This document shows, in pieces, positions 14,749-24,514 of a stretch of 37,021 bases of DNA. Location: contig NZ_JAAFHA010000034.1 of assembly GCF_010365055.1 (NCBI RefSeq), positions 1 through 37,021 of the forward strand, in the 5' to 3' direction. Numbering within the stretch: the stretch's first letter is position 1; each line of letters starts with the position of its first letter. The notes below the pieces were generated by a model. That model was not told the origin of the DNA and ran no database searches. It saw only the letters and a program-made list of their open reading frames with translations. Position numbers and translations under genes: made by a program. The stretch comes from Rhodoferax sp. Lineage in GTDB: Bacteria; Pseudomonadota; Gammaproteobacteria; Burkholderiales; Burkholderiaceae_C.

Positions 14749-15477
14749 ATGACTTCAACAAAACGAACACGTCCATACCCAAATCGGACCAACGCCAGTC
14801 ACTGGATCACCCTGCTGGGCGCCTTGCTGCTAAGCGCCTGCGCCAGCAAACCGGTGCCACCCGACTGGCAGACCAATGCCTTTGCCGCGCTCAAGGGTTT
14901 TTCATCGGCCTACCTCAAAGGCAACACGCGGCTGGCTGACTTTGAGTTTGCCCGCGCCAAATCCGAGATCGCCAGCACGGGCCGGGCCGACCTGCTGGCG
15001 CGCGCCGAACTGACGCGCTGCGCGGTGCGCGTGGCCAGCCTGGAGTTGGATCAATGTGCCGGCTATCAGCCGCTGGCCCTGGAGGCAGGCCCTGATGAGC
15101 AGGCTTATGCGGCCTTTTTGACGGGCCAGTGGCGCGACCTGGATGTGGCGCGGCTGCCGGCAGCGTACCGCGCCATGGCTTCAGTGGCGGCAACCGGGCA
15201 GCCAGGCGACCCGCAACTTGGTGCGCTGGCTGCCATTGAAGACCCGTTGTCACGCCTGATCGCCGCTGGCGCTTTGCTGCAAAGCAGTCGCCTCACCAGC
15301 CTTGACATCGCTGCGGCGACCGATACGGCCTCCAGCCAGGGCTGGCGTCGCCCGCTGCTGGCCTGGCTGGGTGTGCAACTCAAACGTGCGAATGATGCCC
15401 AGGACCCTCAGTCAGCCAGCCGGCTTCAGCGCCGGATCGACCTGGTCCTGCAAGGTGCGCCAGCTGCTGCACCCTGA
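14749..15477 (+). CDS. Putative outer-membrane lipoprotein, unknown function
   Basis: A 242-residue protein with a charged N-terminus, a hydrophobic segment and a clear lipobox (LLSAC, Cys31), so it is predicted to be lipidated and exported. The mature part is alanine- and leucine-rich and helical (FAALKGFSSAYLKGNTRLADFEFARAK read in two parts, and repeated ARAELTRCA-like helices), suggestive of TPR-like packing, but I recognise no named domain. It may belong functionally with the MCE operon upstream, which in many bacteria includes a lipoprotein, but the foldback repeat separates them and the family does not look like the usual auxiliary lipoprotein. It converges on the efflux gene. Confidence 0.75.
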   Translation: MTSTKRTRPYPNRTNASHWITLLGALLLSACASKPVPPDWQTNAFAALKGFSSAYLKGNTRLADFEFARAKSEIASTGRADLLARAELTRCAVRVASLELDQCAGYQPLALEAGPDEQAYAAFLTGQWRDLDVARLPAAYRAMASVAATGQPGDPQLGALAAIEDPLSRLIAAGALLQSSRLTSLDIAAATDTASSQGWRRPLLAWLGVQLKRANDAQDPQSASRLQRRIDLVLQGAPAAAP

Positions 15478-15497
15478 CCTGCGGGTGGCGGTGGCGG

Positions 15498-16736
15498 TCA
15501 ATGCGCCGAATGGTCCACGGTTCTGCCAATATCGGGCCAGTGGCGGTGCAGGTAAATCCAGGCGAACAGCCCCAGGCACATCATGCTCAGCGACGCTGCT
15601 GCCAGTGACACGGCGGAATGCATCACCAGCGGCGCAATCACGCCGGCGACCAGGCCATTGGCCGACGCACCAATAAAGGCCTGCAAGCTCGACGCCATGC
15701 CGCGGCGCTCCGGATGCAGATCAAGCACCAGCAAGGTGATCACCGGCACCATCATGGCCCAGCCAAAAGCAAAGATGGCAATCGGAAACAGTGCCCACGC
15801 CGCATGTGCCTTGAACAGCCAGTTGGCCCCCAGGTTGACCAGGGCGATCAGCAGCATGATCAAAAATCCGTATTTGATCTGCTGCTTGGGGGGCAGCTTG
15901 CCCGCCATGCGGCCACTGACCCAGGCGCCGGCCATGATGCCGCTGATGGTGAGCACAAAGAACCAGAAGAACTGCGTCGGCGCCAAACCCAAAATATCGC
16001 CCAAAAAAGCCGGCGCCGACAGCACGTACAAGAACATGCCGTTGAACGGCACCCCACTGGCCAACGCCAGCAGCAAAAAACGCGGGTCCAGTCCGAGTTT
16101 CCAATAGCCTTGCATCAGATTGCTGACCTTGAGCGGCTGGCGTTGCGACAGGTGCAAGGTTTCGGGCAAGAGCTTGTAATTCGCGACCCAGAGCAGAACA
16201 CCTACCCCTGTCAAAAACCAGAAGATGCTGTGCCACCCCAAATGCACCAGCAAGGTGCCGCCGATGATCGGTGCAACGGCGGGCGCGACGCCGAAATAAA
16301 TGGTGATCTGGCTCATCACTTTCTGCGCTTGCGCCGGGGGAAACATGTCACGCACCACGGCGCGGGCCACCACAATGCCAGCGCCCGTGGTCAGCCCCTG
16401 CATGGCACGAAAGAACACCAGCTGGCCAATGCTTTGCGACAGGGCGCAGCCCATGGACGCCAGCGTGAAGGCCGCCAGGCCCCACAGCACCACCGGCCGG
16501 CGTCCCACGCTATCGGAAATGGCGCCATGAAACAGGCTCATGAACGCAAAGCCGAACAGGTAAGCCGACAGCGTTTGCTGCATCTGCACGGGCGTCGCGC
16601 CCAGCGACTGGGCGATGCCGGCAAACGCCGGAATGTAGGTGTCAATCGAGAACGGCCCCAGCATGCCCAGCACCGCCAGCAACACCGCCAGCGCCCAGCG
16701 CGGCGCGCGCCAGAGTTGTTGTGCGTCAGGGTTCAT
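15498..16736 (-). CDS. Bcr/CflA-family multidrug efflux MFS transporter
   Basis: A 412-residue inner-membrane protein with about 12 hydrophobic segments, of the drug:H+ antiporter branch of the major facilitator superfamily. Signatures are the N-terminal GPFSIDTYIPAF, the loop 2-3 motif GAISDSVGRRPV, and AVVRDMFPPAQAQKVMS, typical of Bcr/CflA exporters. Likely substrates such as bicyclomycin, chloramphenicol or sulphonamides are inferred from family only. The CopD-like gene ends 10 bases upstream, so the two may be cotranscribed. No good ribosome-binding site precedes the ATG, consistent with coupling to the upstream gene. Confidence 0.9.
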   Translation of the reverse strand: MNPDAQQLWRAPRWALAVLLAVLGMLGPFSIDTYIPAFAGIAQSLGATPVQMQQTLSAYLFGFAFMSLFHGAISDSVGRRPVVLWGLAAFTLASMGCALSQSIGQLVFFRAMQGLTTGAGIVVARAVVRDMFPPAQAQKVMSQITIYFGVAPAVAPIIGGTLLVHLGWHSIFWFLTGVGVLLWVANYKLLPETLHLSQRQPLKVSNLMQGYWKLGLDPRFLLLALASGVPFNGMFLYVLSAPAFLGDILGLAPTQFFWFFVLTISGIMAGAWVSGRMAGKLPPKQQIKYGFLIMLLIALVNLGANWLFKAHAAWALFPIAIFAFGWAMMVPVITLLVLDLHPERRGMASSLQAFIGASANGLVAGVIAPLVMHSAVSLAAASLSMMCLGLFAWIYLHRHWPDIGRTVDHSAH

Positions 16737-16746
16737 GGAGGGAGTT

Positions 16747-17223
16747 TCAGACCGACAGGCCGATCAGCGTGACCAGCACAATCACCACGCCGATCACCAG
16801 ATTCACCATCACCCAGGTGCGAATGCTGGCCAGCGCGGCGCCGCCCGCTGGCCAGTCGCCAGCCGTCACCGCACGAGACAGGCGCGCGTAAAGGCCAAAG
16901 CGAATGTGGCCAAAAATCGCCATCATCAGCAGGCCCAAGGTCGCCATCACCATCCATTCCAGCGGCATATTGAACTTGACGCCCGATTGCGCCATTTGCC
17001 TTGCCGTCCGGCCGATCATCCAGATGCCACTGCCCAACGTCAAGGCGGCCGCGACCAGCACGGCGTTGAAGAAGCGACCCAGCACATGGTGCATCAAGCG
17101 GATGCGCTGCGGTGCGTCCAGCTGGGTCAGGGCGGGGCGCAAAAAGAAGTGGGCAAACACCATGCCGCCGACCCAGACGATGATGGAAAGCAGGTGAATG
17201 GTTCGAAGCGTGGCGTAAAGCAT
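16747..17223 (-). CDS. CopD-like integral membrane protein
   Basis: A 158-residue protein with four hydrophobic helices (TIHLLSIIVWVGGMVFAHFF, then segments near 55-70, 88-108 and 130-155). The first helix and the conserved His and Arg residues (RTIHL, FGHIRFGLY) match the CopD/DUF2269-like membrane family, whose members are associated with copper or haem-related processes; function for this stand-alone form is not established. It is transcribed divergently from groES, and its start lies about 100 bases from the CIRCE element. Bcr/CflA follows directly. Confidence 0.75.
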   Translation of the reverse strand: MLYATLRTIHLLSIIVWVGGMVFAHFFLRPALTQLDAPQRIRLMHHVLGRFFNAVLVAAALTLGSGIWMIGRTARQMAQSGVKFNMPLEWMVMATLGLLMMAIFGHIRFGLYARLSRAVTAGDWPAGGAALASIRTWVMVNLVIGVVIVLVTLIGLSV

Positions 17224-17299
17224 GGGCAGGATCAGCGTGTTGGGATTGAAATGGTAGCGGCGTTGGATGATGCCACAGCCGATGTTTTGCCGTCCGGTC

Positions 17300-17327
17300 T
17301 TGAAAGTCAGCCAAATGCCCTTATCAT
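17300..17327 (+). promoter_or_regulatory. groESL promoter
   Basis: TTGAAA (17300-17305) and TATCAT (17322-17327) are 16 bases apart, a good sigma-70 arrangement. The -10 box touches the CIRCE operator, so HrcA would block transcription start. CTTGAAA followed 12 bases later by CCC could also be read as a weak sigma-32 promoter; I favour sigma-70. Confidence 0.65.
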
Positions 17328-17353
17328 TAGCACTCGTAAGAGTTGAGTGCTAA
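17327..17353 (+). promoter_or_regulatory. CIRCE operator (HrcA binding site)
   Basis: TTAGCACTC, nine bases, then GAGTGCTAA: an exact match to the CIRCE consensus. It lies immediately after the -10 box of the groESL promoter, so repression by HrcA, relieved on heat shock, is expected. Confidence 0.96.
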
Positions 17354-17392
17354 CAGGCTTTGGCCCTCTCAGAATTCTCTCTTCAAGTTAAC

Positions 17393-17418
17393 GAGCGCTA
17401 ACTTATCGGTTAGCACTC
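17393..17418 (+). promoter_or_regulatory. Everted CIRCE-like half sites upstream of groES
   Basis: GAGCGCTAA (17393-17401) and TTAGCACTC (17410-17418) are CIRCE half sites in reversed order, separated by 8 bases and 40 bases beyond the true CIRCE. They lie in the 5' leader, 28 bases before the AAGGAG of groES. They may be an auxiliary HrcA contact, a decayed second operator, or an RNA hairpin. Confidence 0.5.
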
Positions 17419-17456
17419 TTGATTTTTAAACTTTGTTTCAATACCAAGGAGCTCCC

Positions 17457-17747
17457 ATGAAACTTCGTCCCCTGCACGACCGCGTGATTGTCAAACGCGT
17501 TGAAAACGAAACCAAAACCGCCTCTGGCATCGTCATTCCAGACAGCGCTGCTGAAAAGCCCGATCAAGGCGAAGTGCTGGCCGTGGGCCCTGGCAAAAAG
17601 AACGACAAGGGTGAAATCAGCCCGATGGCCGTCAAGGTCGGCGACCGCGTCTTGTTCGGCAAGTACAGCGGCCAAACCGTCAAGGTGGCGGGCGACGAAC
17701 TGCTGGTCATGAAAGAAGACGACCTGTTTGCTGTGGTCGAGAAGTAA
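17457..17747 (+). CDS. groS: Co-chaperonin GroES
   Basis: The 96-residue co-chaperonin that caps the GroEL ring in the cytoplasm. [14 protein letters not shown] at the start and the mobile-loop region [21 protein letters not shown] are typical, as are GDRVLFGKY and the C-terminal [15 protein letters not shown]. The ATG at 17457 has AAGGAG six bases upstream; an in-frame upstream extension to 17433 lacks support. Its promoter carries a perfect CIRCE element. groEL follows after 84 bases, a spacer that contains one copy of the recurring patch. Confidence 0.98.
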   Translation: MKLRPLHDRVIVKRVENETKTASGIVIPDSAAEKPDQGEVLAVGPGKKNDKGEISPMAVKVGDRVLFGKYSGQTVKVAGDELLVMKEDDLFAVVEK

Positions 17748-17768
17748 GCAATTCAACACTCAATTAAT

Positions 17769-17802
17769 AGCAAGCTACGCATGATCCATGCGGGCTGGCT
17801 AT
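17769..17802 (+). repeat. AGC-N18-GCGGGCT patch, copy 5 (groES-groEL spacer)
   Basis: AGCAAGCTACGCA at 17769 is followed exactly 21 bases later by GCGGGCTGGC (17790), preceded by AATTAAT and followed by AT-rich sequence. It fills most of the spacer between the two chaperonin genes. It also contains GCATGATCCATGC, a small perfect hairpin (GCATG/CATGC). Confidence 0.5.
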
Positions 17803-17822
17803 GCATTTCACTTAAATTTTAG

Positions 17823-19490
<1,668 letters not shown>

Positions 19491-19504
19491 GTTGCTCCTT
19501 GCCT

Positions 19505-19617
19505 GACGACCTACAGCGTCGTTGTCTGGGCTAGCCGTAGCGCTGCTACTGTCTGCGCCCAGACACCTAGCTGTAGACCGTCATGCGGCGTCGAGTAGCG
19601 TTATGGCGCTCGACGCC
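19505..19617 (+). other. Nested hairpins downstream of groEL
   Basis: Between groEL and its terminator are paired arms: GACGACCTACAG (19505-19516) with CTGTAGACCGTC (19571-19582), 11 of 12 positions pairing if G-T pairs are allowed; GTCTGGGC (19524-19531) with GCCCAGAC (19557-19564), perfect; GTAGC with GCTAC inside that; then GGCGTCGAG (19587-19595) with CTCGACGCC (19609-19617), perfect. This forms a branched 78-base structure followed by a second hairpin. It could stabilise the groEL mRNA 3' end or be a small RNA; no family is recognised. Confidence 0.6.
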
Positions 19618-19622
19618 AATTA

Positions 19623-19658
19623 AAAAAACCCGCAAGGCGTGAGCCTTGCGGGTTTTTT
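19623..19658 (+). terminator. Rho-independent terminator of groESL
   Basis: AAAAAACCCGCAAGGC pairs perfectly with GCCTTGCGGGTTTTTT around a GTGA loop. The T-run gives a strong intrinsic terminator, and the A-run makes it potentially bidirectional. Confidence 0.95.
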
Positions 19659-19672
19659 GCTATTTAATATAT

Positions 19673-19706
19673 AGCTATCTATCCTTAAAGGACGTGGGCT
19701 AGCGCC
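19673..19706 (+). repeat. AGC-N18-GTGGGCT patch, copy 6 (after groEL terminator)
   Basis: AGCTATCTATCC at 19673 is followed 21 bases later by GTGGGCTAGCGCC (19694), preceded by TTTAATATAT and followed by CTAATTCG. Intergenic, 36 bases from the end of the next minus-strand gene. Confidence 0.6.
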
Positions 19707-19741
19707 CTAATTCGTTCATAGACCTTGCAACGATTGCGCTC

Positions 19742-20245
19742 TCAGTTGAACGGTGCGTTGAGCTGAAACATCAGGCCTGCATTGCCCAAAAAGTTCAGCT
19801 GGCCGGACCAGCCGGGCTTGAATTCATAGGCCAGAGCGGGGATGACCGCCGGTGAAAAACCGTTGTGGTTGTACGGCACTTTATCCTTGTAGGGGTCTTT
19901 GTAGCCGTAGAGCAAACCAGCGGTCCATTTGAAGGACAAATGCTCAATGCCCCCAAGCCTCCTGTAAACGCCGCCCCACGGGTAGACATACACCGTCGGC
20001 TGACCGAAGGAATTGGTAAACAGCGTGATGCCGTCGAGCTTGGCGTCAGGATGCTCGCGCTCCACGCCCACCATCACGACATTTTTGTGGTCATCACTGG
20101 GGTGGTAATGCAGGGTGTAGGGACTGAACTGCCAGCTCAGCACCTTGTCCTGGGCCAGGTCTGAGAGGAAACCTGGCACGGCCAGGGCGTTGCCGGCCAG
20201 CTGGGCCACAATCAGGCCAAAAGCGATGGGAATCAGTTTATTCAT
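19742..20245 (-). CDS. Small exported, probably outer-membrane beta-barrel protein
   Basis: A 167-residue protein with a clear signal peptide (MNKLIPIAFGLIVAQ, cleavage near NALA-VPGFL). The mature part has alternating aromatic and polar residues suited to beta strands (SWQFSPYTLHYHPS, TVYVYPWGGVYRRLGG, FKWTAGLLYGYKDP) and ends with a hydrophobic strand finishing in a Phe-Asn (MFQLNAPFN), as in outer-membrane barrels. I do not recognise a named function; the look is loosely PagP-like, but no catalytic residues could be assigned. The frame is open to 20308, but 20245 gives the proper signal peptide. It is divergent from the hydrolase gene with only 61 bases between. Confidence 0.7.
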   Translation of the reverse strand: MNKLIPIAFGLIVAQLAGNALAVPGFLSDLAQDKVLSWQFSPYTLHYHPSDDHKNVVMVGVEREHPDAKLDGITLFTNSFGQPTVYVYPWGGVYRRLGGIEHLSFKWTAGLLYGYKDPYKDKVPYNHNGFSPAVIPALAYEFKPGWSGQLNFLGNAGLMFQLNAPFN

Positions 20246-20306
20246 GGGAAAAGATGGGAACAGGCGCATGCAAAGGAGTCGCAGTGTAACGGCTGTCACC
20301 CGGGTC

Positions 20307-21296
20307 ATGGCAGAGGCGGCCAGACGCTGGCTGCAAGTCTTATTGCTCCTGTCCTTGCTGGCCAGCAGCGGTTGCGCCTGGCTGGATGCACGCCAGCGCC
20401 AGCTGATCTACCGCCCCACACTCGGTACCCCGGCTCAATTGACTGATTTGCGCGCCGGTGACGAGCACTACTTCATCGACATGCCCGCCCAAGGCCCCAC
20501 TGCCAACAACGCCCAGCGCATCGAACTCTGGTGGCTCCCACATCCTGACACAGAAGCGCCGACGCTCTTGTACCTGCATGGCACCTTTCGCACGCTGCCG
20601 CAGAACGGGACCAAGATTGAGGCGCTGCGCGAGGCGGGTTTTGCCGTGCTTGCGGTCGAATACCGGGGCTGGGGCTTGAGCACGGCCATCACCCCGTCTG
20701 AGCAAAGCCTGCTACAGGATGCCGATGCCGTCTGGGCCGAGTTGGAGCGTCGCGAGCCACGGGCCAGCCGGCGCGTCATCTACGGCCACTCGATGGGCAG
20801 CGGTATTGCCGTGGACCTCGCCAGCCGCCTGCGAGCGCCGCAGGACTACGGCGCGCTGATTCTGGAGTCGGCCTTCACCAGCTTTGCGGATGTGGCGAGC
20901 GAGGCGAGCTTTGTGGCATCGCTCTTGCTGCAATTCAACAACGAACGCTTTGCCTCGATTGACAAGATAGCCCGCGTACACGCCCCGCTGTTGATGATCC
21001 ATGGCAGTGCTGACACCACAATTCCGATGCGTCTGGGCCGACGGTTATATGCGGCGGCGAACCCGCCCAAACGCTGGCTTGCCATCGAAGGCGGCGCGCA
21101 CAGTGATCTGCAGGACGTCGGCCGCGGGCCGTACCAGGCGACGCTGCGGCATTTCAAAAGCGACTACCTGTCAGGCCCAATAGCTCAATCCCATGGCGAG
21201 CCAACTGCGCCTGCAGCTGCTGCGCTGATGCGAACTCAATGCCCTGCCAGCCCCGCGCCTGCGCCGCTTGCACATTGGCCGCATTGTCATCAATGA
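20307..21296 (+). CDS. Exported alpha/beta hydrolase
   Basis: A 329-residue alpha/beta-hydrolase-fold protein with an N-terminal hydrophobic segment ending in SSGC, a relaxed lipobox, so probably exported and perhaps lipidated. Visible: oxyanion-hole HGTF, nucleophile elbow GHSMGSG (Ser near residue 162), acid in HGSADTTIP and histidine in GGAHSDL, a complete Ser-Asp-His triad. It resembles the BEM46/YtxM-type family, whose substrates are unknown. The start is ambiguous: 20268 is in frame and has AGG nearby. The last 40 or so codons, an Ala/Pro-rich tail, lie entirely over the antisense HAD gene and look like read-through past the normal end near HFKSDYL. Confidence 0.85.
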   Translation: MAEAARRWLQVLLLLSLLASSGCAWLDARQRQLIYRPTLGTPAQLTDLRAGDEHYFIDMPAQGPTANNAQRIELWWLPHPDTEAPTLLYLHGTFRTLPQNGTKIEALREAGFAVLAVEYRGWGLSTAITPSEQSLLQDADAVWAELERREPRASRRVIYGHSMGSGIAVDLASRLRAPQDYGALILESAFTSFADVASEASFVASLLLQFNNERFASIDKIARVHAPLLMIHGSADTTIPMRLGRRLYAAANPPKRWLAIEGGAHSDLQDVGRGPYQATLRHFKSDYLSGPIAQSHGEPTAPAAAALMRTQCPASPAPAPLAHWPHCHQ

Positions 21297-21807
21297 AAAG
21301 CGTGCGCTCCGGCGCCAAGGCGTAGCGACTTTCCAGCAGGGCATAGATTTCTGCATCAGGTTTGACCAGCTGCACATCGCTGGAAAAGACCCCGCCGTCA
21401 AACCACTGCAAAAAGGCATGACGCTGCACCAGTGCGCGGGCGTAGGGCGCGGGCATGTTGGACAAGAAGTAGAGCTTGGGTGCATCGCCCTGCTGCTCTC
21501 GCAGCAAGCGCAACTGTGCCAGCACGGCCAATGTCTCCTGCATCGGCAGCAAATGGTCCGGGATGCTTTCCACCAGGCGGGTCAGCACGCCCGGGTCCAG
21601 ACCGAGCCGCGCGGCGGTGCGGGTGATTACCTCCCTCATCGACAGGACGCCCCGGTCAAACTGGTGCCAGTCGGCGTGGCCAAACACCGCCTGCGCCAGG
21701 TCTGCCGCATGAGGCGCTGAGGCCGCTCGCTCGGGAAAGTGGTGACGCAGCAGCTCGGTCGGTCGCCAGGTGAACAACACCGCGCCAAAGTCAAAAACGA
21801 TATTCAT
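21154..21807 (-). CDS. HAD-family hydrolase (HAD-IA, YihX-like)
   Basis: A 217-residue cytoplasmic haloacid-dehalogenase-type hydrolase. Motif I is FDFGAVLF, where the second acidic residue of DxD is replaced by Gly as in the YihX-like branch; motif II Ser lies in FLSNMP, the motif III Lys in VKPDAEIY, and motif IV acids in FIDDN. Members of this branch dephosphorylate sugar phosphates such as alpha-D-glucose 1-phosphate, which fits its place downstream of tal and pgi. The frame extends to 21900, overlapping pgi, but MNIVFDFGAV at 21807 is the family start. Its 3' 143 bases overlap the convergent hydrolase gene. Confidence 0.85.
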   Translation of the reverse strand: MNIVFDFGAVLFTWRPTELLRHHFPERAASAPHAADLAQAVFGHADWHQFDRGVLSMREVITRTAARLGLDPGVLTRLVESIPDHLLPMQETLAVLAQLRLLREQQGDAPKLYFLSNMPAPYARALVQRHAFLQWFDGGVFSSDVQLVKPDAEIYALLESRYALAPERTLFIDDNAANVQAAQARGWQGIEFASAQQLQAQLARHGIELLGLTGSRF

Positions 21808-21859
21808 CGGAAATTTCAGGCTGCTATGCCGCGCGCGTACAACGCCTGGAACAACACGA

Positions 21860-23428
21860 TCAATCCCGCAATCGAGCCAGCAGTCCCGCCGTGGAGCCAT
21901 CCAAGCCAGTCACGTCACCGCTGGCCAAACGCGCTTGCACATCCTTGGCCAGCACCTTGCCCAGCTCCACACCCCATTGGTCAAAGCTGTTGATGCCCCA
22001 CACCGATCCGCTGACAAAGACACGGTGCTCCTGCAGGGCAATCAGCGCGCCCAGGCTGCCCCGTGTCAAGGCGTCGAGCAGCAAAAAGGTGCTGGGCCGG
22101 TTGCCCGGAAAGTCCTTGTGCCCGCCCGCATCCGCCTGCCCCACCATCAGGGCTTGCGCCTGTGCCAGCACATTGGCCAGCAGTAAGTCGTGATGCCCTG
22201 GCAAATCGTGTGTTGTCTGCTTGACCGCCACAAACTCGACCGGCACCACGTCCGTGCCCTGGTGCAGCATCTGAAAATAAGCGTGCTGGCCGTTGGTGCC
22301 GGGCTCACCCCACAGCACCGGCGCCGTGCCATAGGGCAGCGCCTCACCGTGCGCGTCCACCCGCTTTCCGTTGCTCTCCATCTCCAGTTGCTGCAGATAC
22401 GCCGGATAGCGTTTGAGCGCGCTGTGGTACGGTGCAATGCTGCGGCTGGTGAAGCCGAGAAAGTTGCGGTACCAGACGTCCAGCAGGCCCAGGCGAACCG
22501 GCAGGTTCTGTTCCAGCGGCGCCGTGCGGAAGTGCTCGTCCATAGCATGCGCGCCGGCCAGAAACTCGCGAAACCCATCAGCGCCAATCGCAATGGCCAG
22601 CGGCAGGCCGATAGCCGACCAGACAGAATAACGCCCGCCGACCCAATCCCAAAAACCGAAGGTGGTCTTGACGCCAAAATTGTTAGCCGCTGCCACGTTG
22701 GTGGTGAGCGCGGCGAAGTGGCGCGCAATATCGGTGCCACCCTGGGCTGCAAACCAGGCTTTGGCCGAGAGCGCGTTGGTCATGGTCTCGATGGTGGTGA
22801 AGGTTTTGCTGGCAATCAGGAACAGCGTGCTCTCTGCCTTGACTTTTCCGAGCACGCTGGCGAGTTCATGACCGTCCACGTTGGAGACGAAATGAAAGCG
22901 CTTGCCCGGCAGCACAAAGGCGTCCAGCGCCAGCACGGCCATTTGCGGGCCGAGGTCCGAGCCGCCAATGCCAATGTTGACCACGTCGGTGATGCGCGCA
23001 TCCGAACGCACAGTCTCTGCAAACGCCAGCATGGCGTCCAGCGTCGTGTGCACCTCGTGCAGCGTCTCTGCCATATGCCGGTGCACGGACTGTGCCGGCA
23101 TGGCGGGATCAAGGGGCGGTGTTCTCAGCAACCAGTGCATGACCGCACGCCCTTCGGTGGCGTTGATTTGTTCACCGGCAAACATCGCATCCCGCTGCTG
23201 CGCCACGCCGGTCTGGCGCGCCAGATCCAACAGCAGTTGCTCGGTCTCAACGTCGATCAGATTCTTGGACAAATCCGCAAAAACATGGGGTGCGCTTTGG
23301 CTGAAGGCTTCAAACCGGCCCGCATTCATGGCAAAGGCACGGCGCAGGTCAAAGGCGCGGCCTTGTGTCCGATAAGCGGCTTGCAGCGCGCCCCAGGCGG
23401 GAGTTCGGTCACAACGGGTGCGTGTCAT
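21860..23428 (-). CDS. pgi: Glucose-6-phosphate isomerase
   Basis: A 522-residue phosphoglucose isomerase interconverting glucose 6-phosphate and fructose 6-phosphate in the cytoplasm. Signatures are IGIGGSDLGPQM, the PROSITE-like DWVGGRYSVWSAIGLP, and near the C-terminus NSFDQWGVELGK. AGGAG precedes the ATG. It is 21 bases downstream of tal and followed by the HAD gene, so tal-pgi-HAD is a likely operon. Control is expected from the shared tal/zwf region. Confidence 0.97.
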   Translation of the reverse strand: MTRTRCDRTPAWGALQAAYRTQGRAFDLRRAFAMNAGRFEAFSQSAPHVFADLSKNLIDVETEQLLLDLARQTGVAQQRDAMFAGEQINATEGRAVMHWLLRTPPLDPAMPAQSVHRHMAETLHEVHTTLDAMLAFAETVRSDARITDVVNIGIGGSDLGPQMAVLALDAFVLPGKRFHFVSNVDGHELASVLGKVKAESTLFLIASKTFTTIETMTNALSAKAWFAAQGGTDIARHFAALTTNVAAANNFGVKTTFGFWDWVGGRYSVWSAIGLPLAIAIGADGFREFLAGAHAMDEHFRTAPLEQNLPVRLGLLDVWYRNFLGFTSRSIAPYHSALKRYPAYLQQLEMESNGKRVDAHGEALPYGTAPVLWGEPGTNGQHAYFQMLHQGTDVVPVEFVAVKQTTHDLPGHHDLLLANVLAQAQALMVGQADAGGHKDFPGNRPSTFLLLDALTRGSLGALIALQEHRVFVSGSVWGINSFDQWGVELGKVLAKDVQARLASGDVTGLDGSTAGLLARLRD

Positions 23429-23449
23429 AAAAACTCCTCAAGTCAACGA

Positions 23450-24397
23450 TCAAGCCGCCAGCAACAGCTGATCGAGCTTGGCCGCATCAACACAAAAGGC
23501 GCGTATGCCTTCTGCCAGCTTCTCGGTCGCCATGGCATCTTCATTCAGCGCAAACCGAAAGCCGGCTTCGTCATAGTTCACCGCCGTCAAGTCCAGCGAT
23601 TTGGCGGCGTTGGCATCGAGCGCACGCGCCAGCGGCGCCTTGCAGGCGGCCAATTCAGCCAACAAATTAGGACTGATAGTGAGCAGGTCGCAACCCGCCA
23701 GCGCGGTGATCTGCCCGATGTTACGAAAGCTCGCGCCCATGATCTCGGTGGCAATACCGAACTTTTTGTAGTAGTTGAAGATTTGCATCACCGACTTGAC
23801 GCCGGGGTCGAGGGCGCCGGCGTTGTCCTGCTCAACCCAGGCCGCACCGGCCGACTTCTTGTACCAGTCGTAGATGCGCCCGACAAAGGGCGAAATCAGT
23901 TGCACCTTGGCCTGGGCACACACCACCGCCTGACAAAACGAGAACAGCAGCGTCAGGTTGGTGTGAATGCCACGCCGCTCAAGCTGCTCGGCAGCCAGCA
24001 TGCCCTCCCAGGTGGCGGCCACTTTGATCAGCACCCGGTCAATGTGGATGCCCTGCCCCTGGTACAACTCGATCAGGCGTTCGGCGCGGGCTACGCTGGC
24101 GACCGTGTCAAAACTCAGCCGTGCATCCACCTCGGTTGAGACGCGCCCCGGAATGATCGACAGAATCTCGCAGCCAAAACGCACCAGCAGCCGGTCCATC
24201 AACTCATCGAGCGGGCGGCCCCGGAACTGCGCCACGGTGTCCGTGAGCAGCGTGCGGTAGTCCGGTTTTTGCACGGCCTTGAGAATCAGCGACGGGTTGG
24301 TGGTGGCATCCTGCGGCAAGTAGGCGTCAATTTCCTTGAAGTCGCCGGTGTCGGCCACCACGGTGGTGAATTGTTTGAGGGCATCGAGTTGGTTCAT
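23450..24397 (-). CDS. tal: Transaldolase
   Basis: A 315-residue class I transaldolase of the TalB type, transferring dihydroxyacetone units in the non-oxidative pentose phosphate pathway. [12 protein letters not shown] and the Schiff-base Lys125 in [11 protein letters not shown] are visible, with the length of the family. It starts a minus-strand operon with pgi, back to back with zwf across a 117-base regulatory gap. Putting the two branches around one control region matches HexR-controlled carbon genes in other proteobacteria. Confidence 0.97.
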   Translation of the reverse strand: MNQLDALKQFTTVVADTGDFKEIDAYLPQDATTNPSLILKAVQKPDYRTLLTDTVAQFRGRPLDELMDRLLVRFGCEILSIIPGRVSTEVDARLSFDTVASVARAERLIELYQGQGIHIDRVLIKVAATWEGMLAAEQLERRGIHTNLTLLFSFCQAVVCAQAKVQLISPFVGRIYDWYKKSAGAAWVEQDNAGALDPGVKSVMQIFNYYKKFGIATEIMGASFRNIGQITALAGCDLLTISPNLLAELAACKAPLARALDANAAKSLDLTAVNYDEAGFRFALNEDAMATEKLAEGIRAFCVDAAKLDQLLLAA

Positions 24398-24438
24398 GGC
24401 GCCATTATCGGGCGACGACTGGGGCGCCAGCTGCCAAC

Positions 24439-24480
24439 CAGTTACATGATTTGTTGAAAAATATGAAACTCAGTTACATT
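24439..24480. promoter_or_regulatory. tal-zwf divergent control region with direct repeats
   Basis: CAGTTACAT occurs at 24439-24447 and again at 24471-24479, 32 bases apart (about three helical turns). Between them TTGTTG (24451-24456) and TACATT (24475-24480) form a possible zwf promoter with 18-base spacing. HexR, encoded downstream of zwf, is the natural candidate to bind here, but the known HexR consensus is palindromic and I do not see a clean match. Confidence 0.45.
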
Positions 24481-24514
24481 AAGGATTGATTTTTACCCTA
24501 ATTTATTTTCAGCC

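Noticed and set aside
17299..17324. Sigma-32 promoter for groESL
   Set aside because: The CTTGAAA part is good, but the -10 part (CCCTTATC) fits poorly; a sigma-70 promoter with CIRCE explains the region better.
23640..23690. AT-richer stretch inside tal as a tenth patch copy
   Set aside because: It lacks the AGC-N18-GGGGGCT register.
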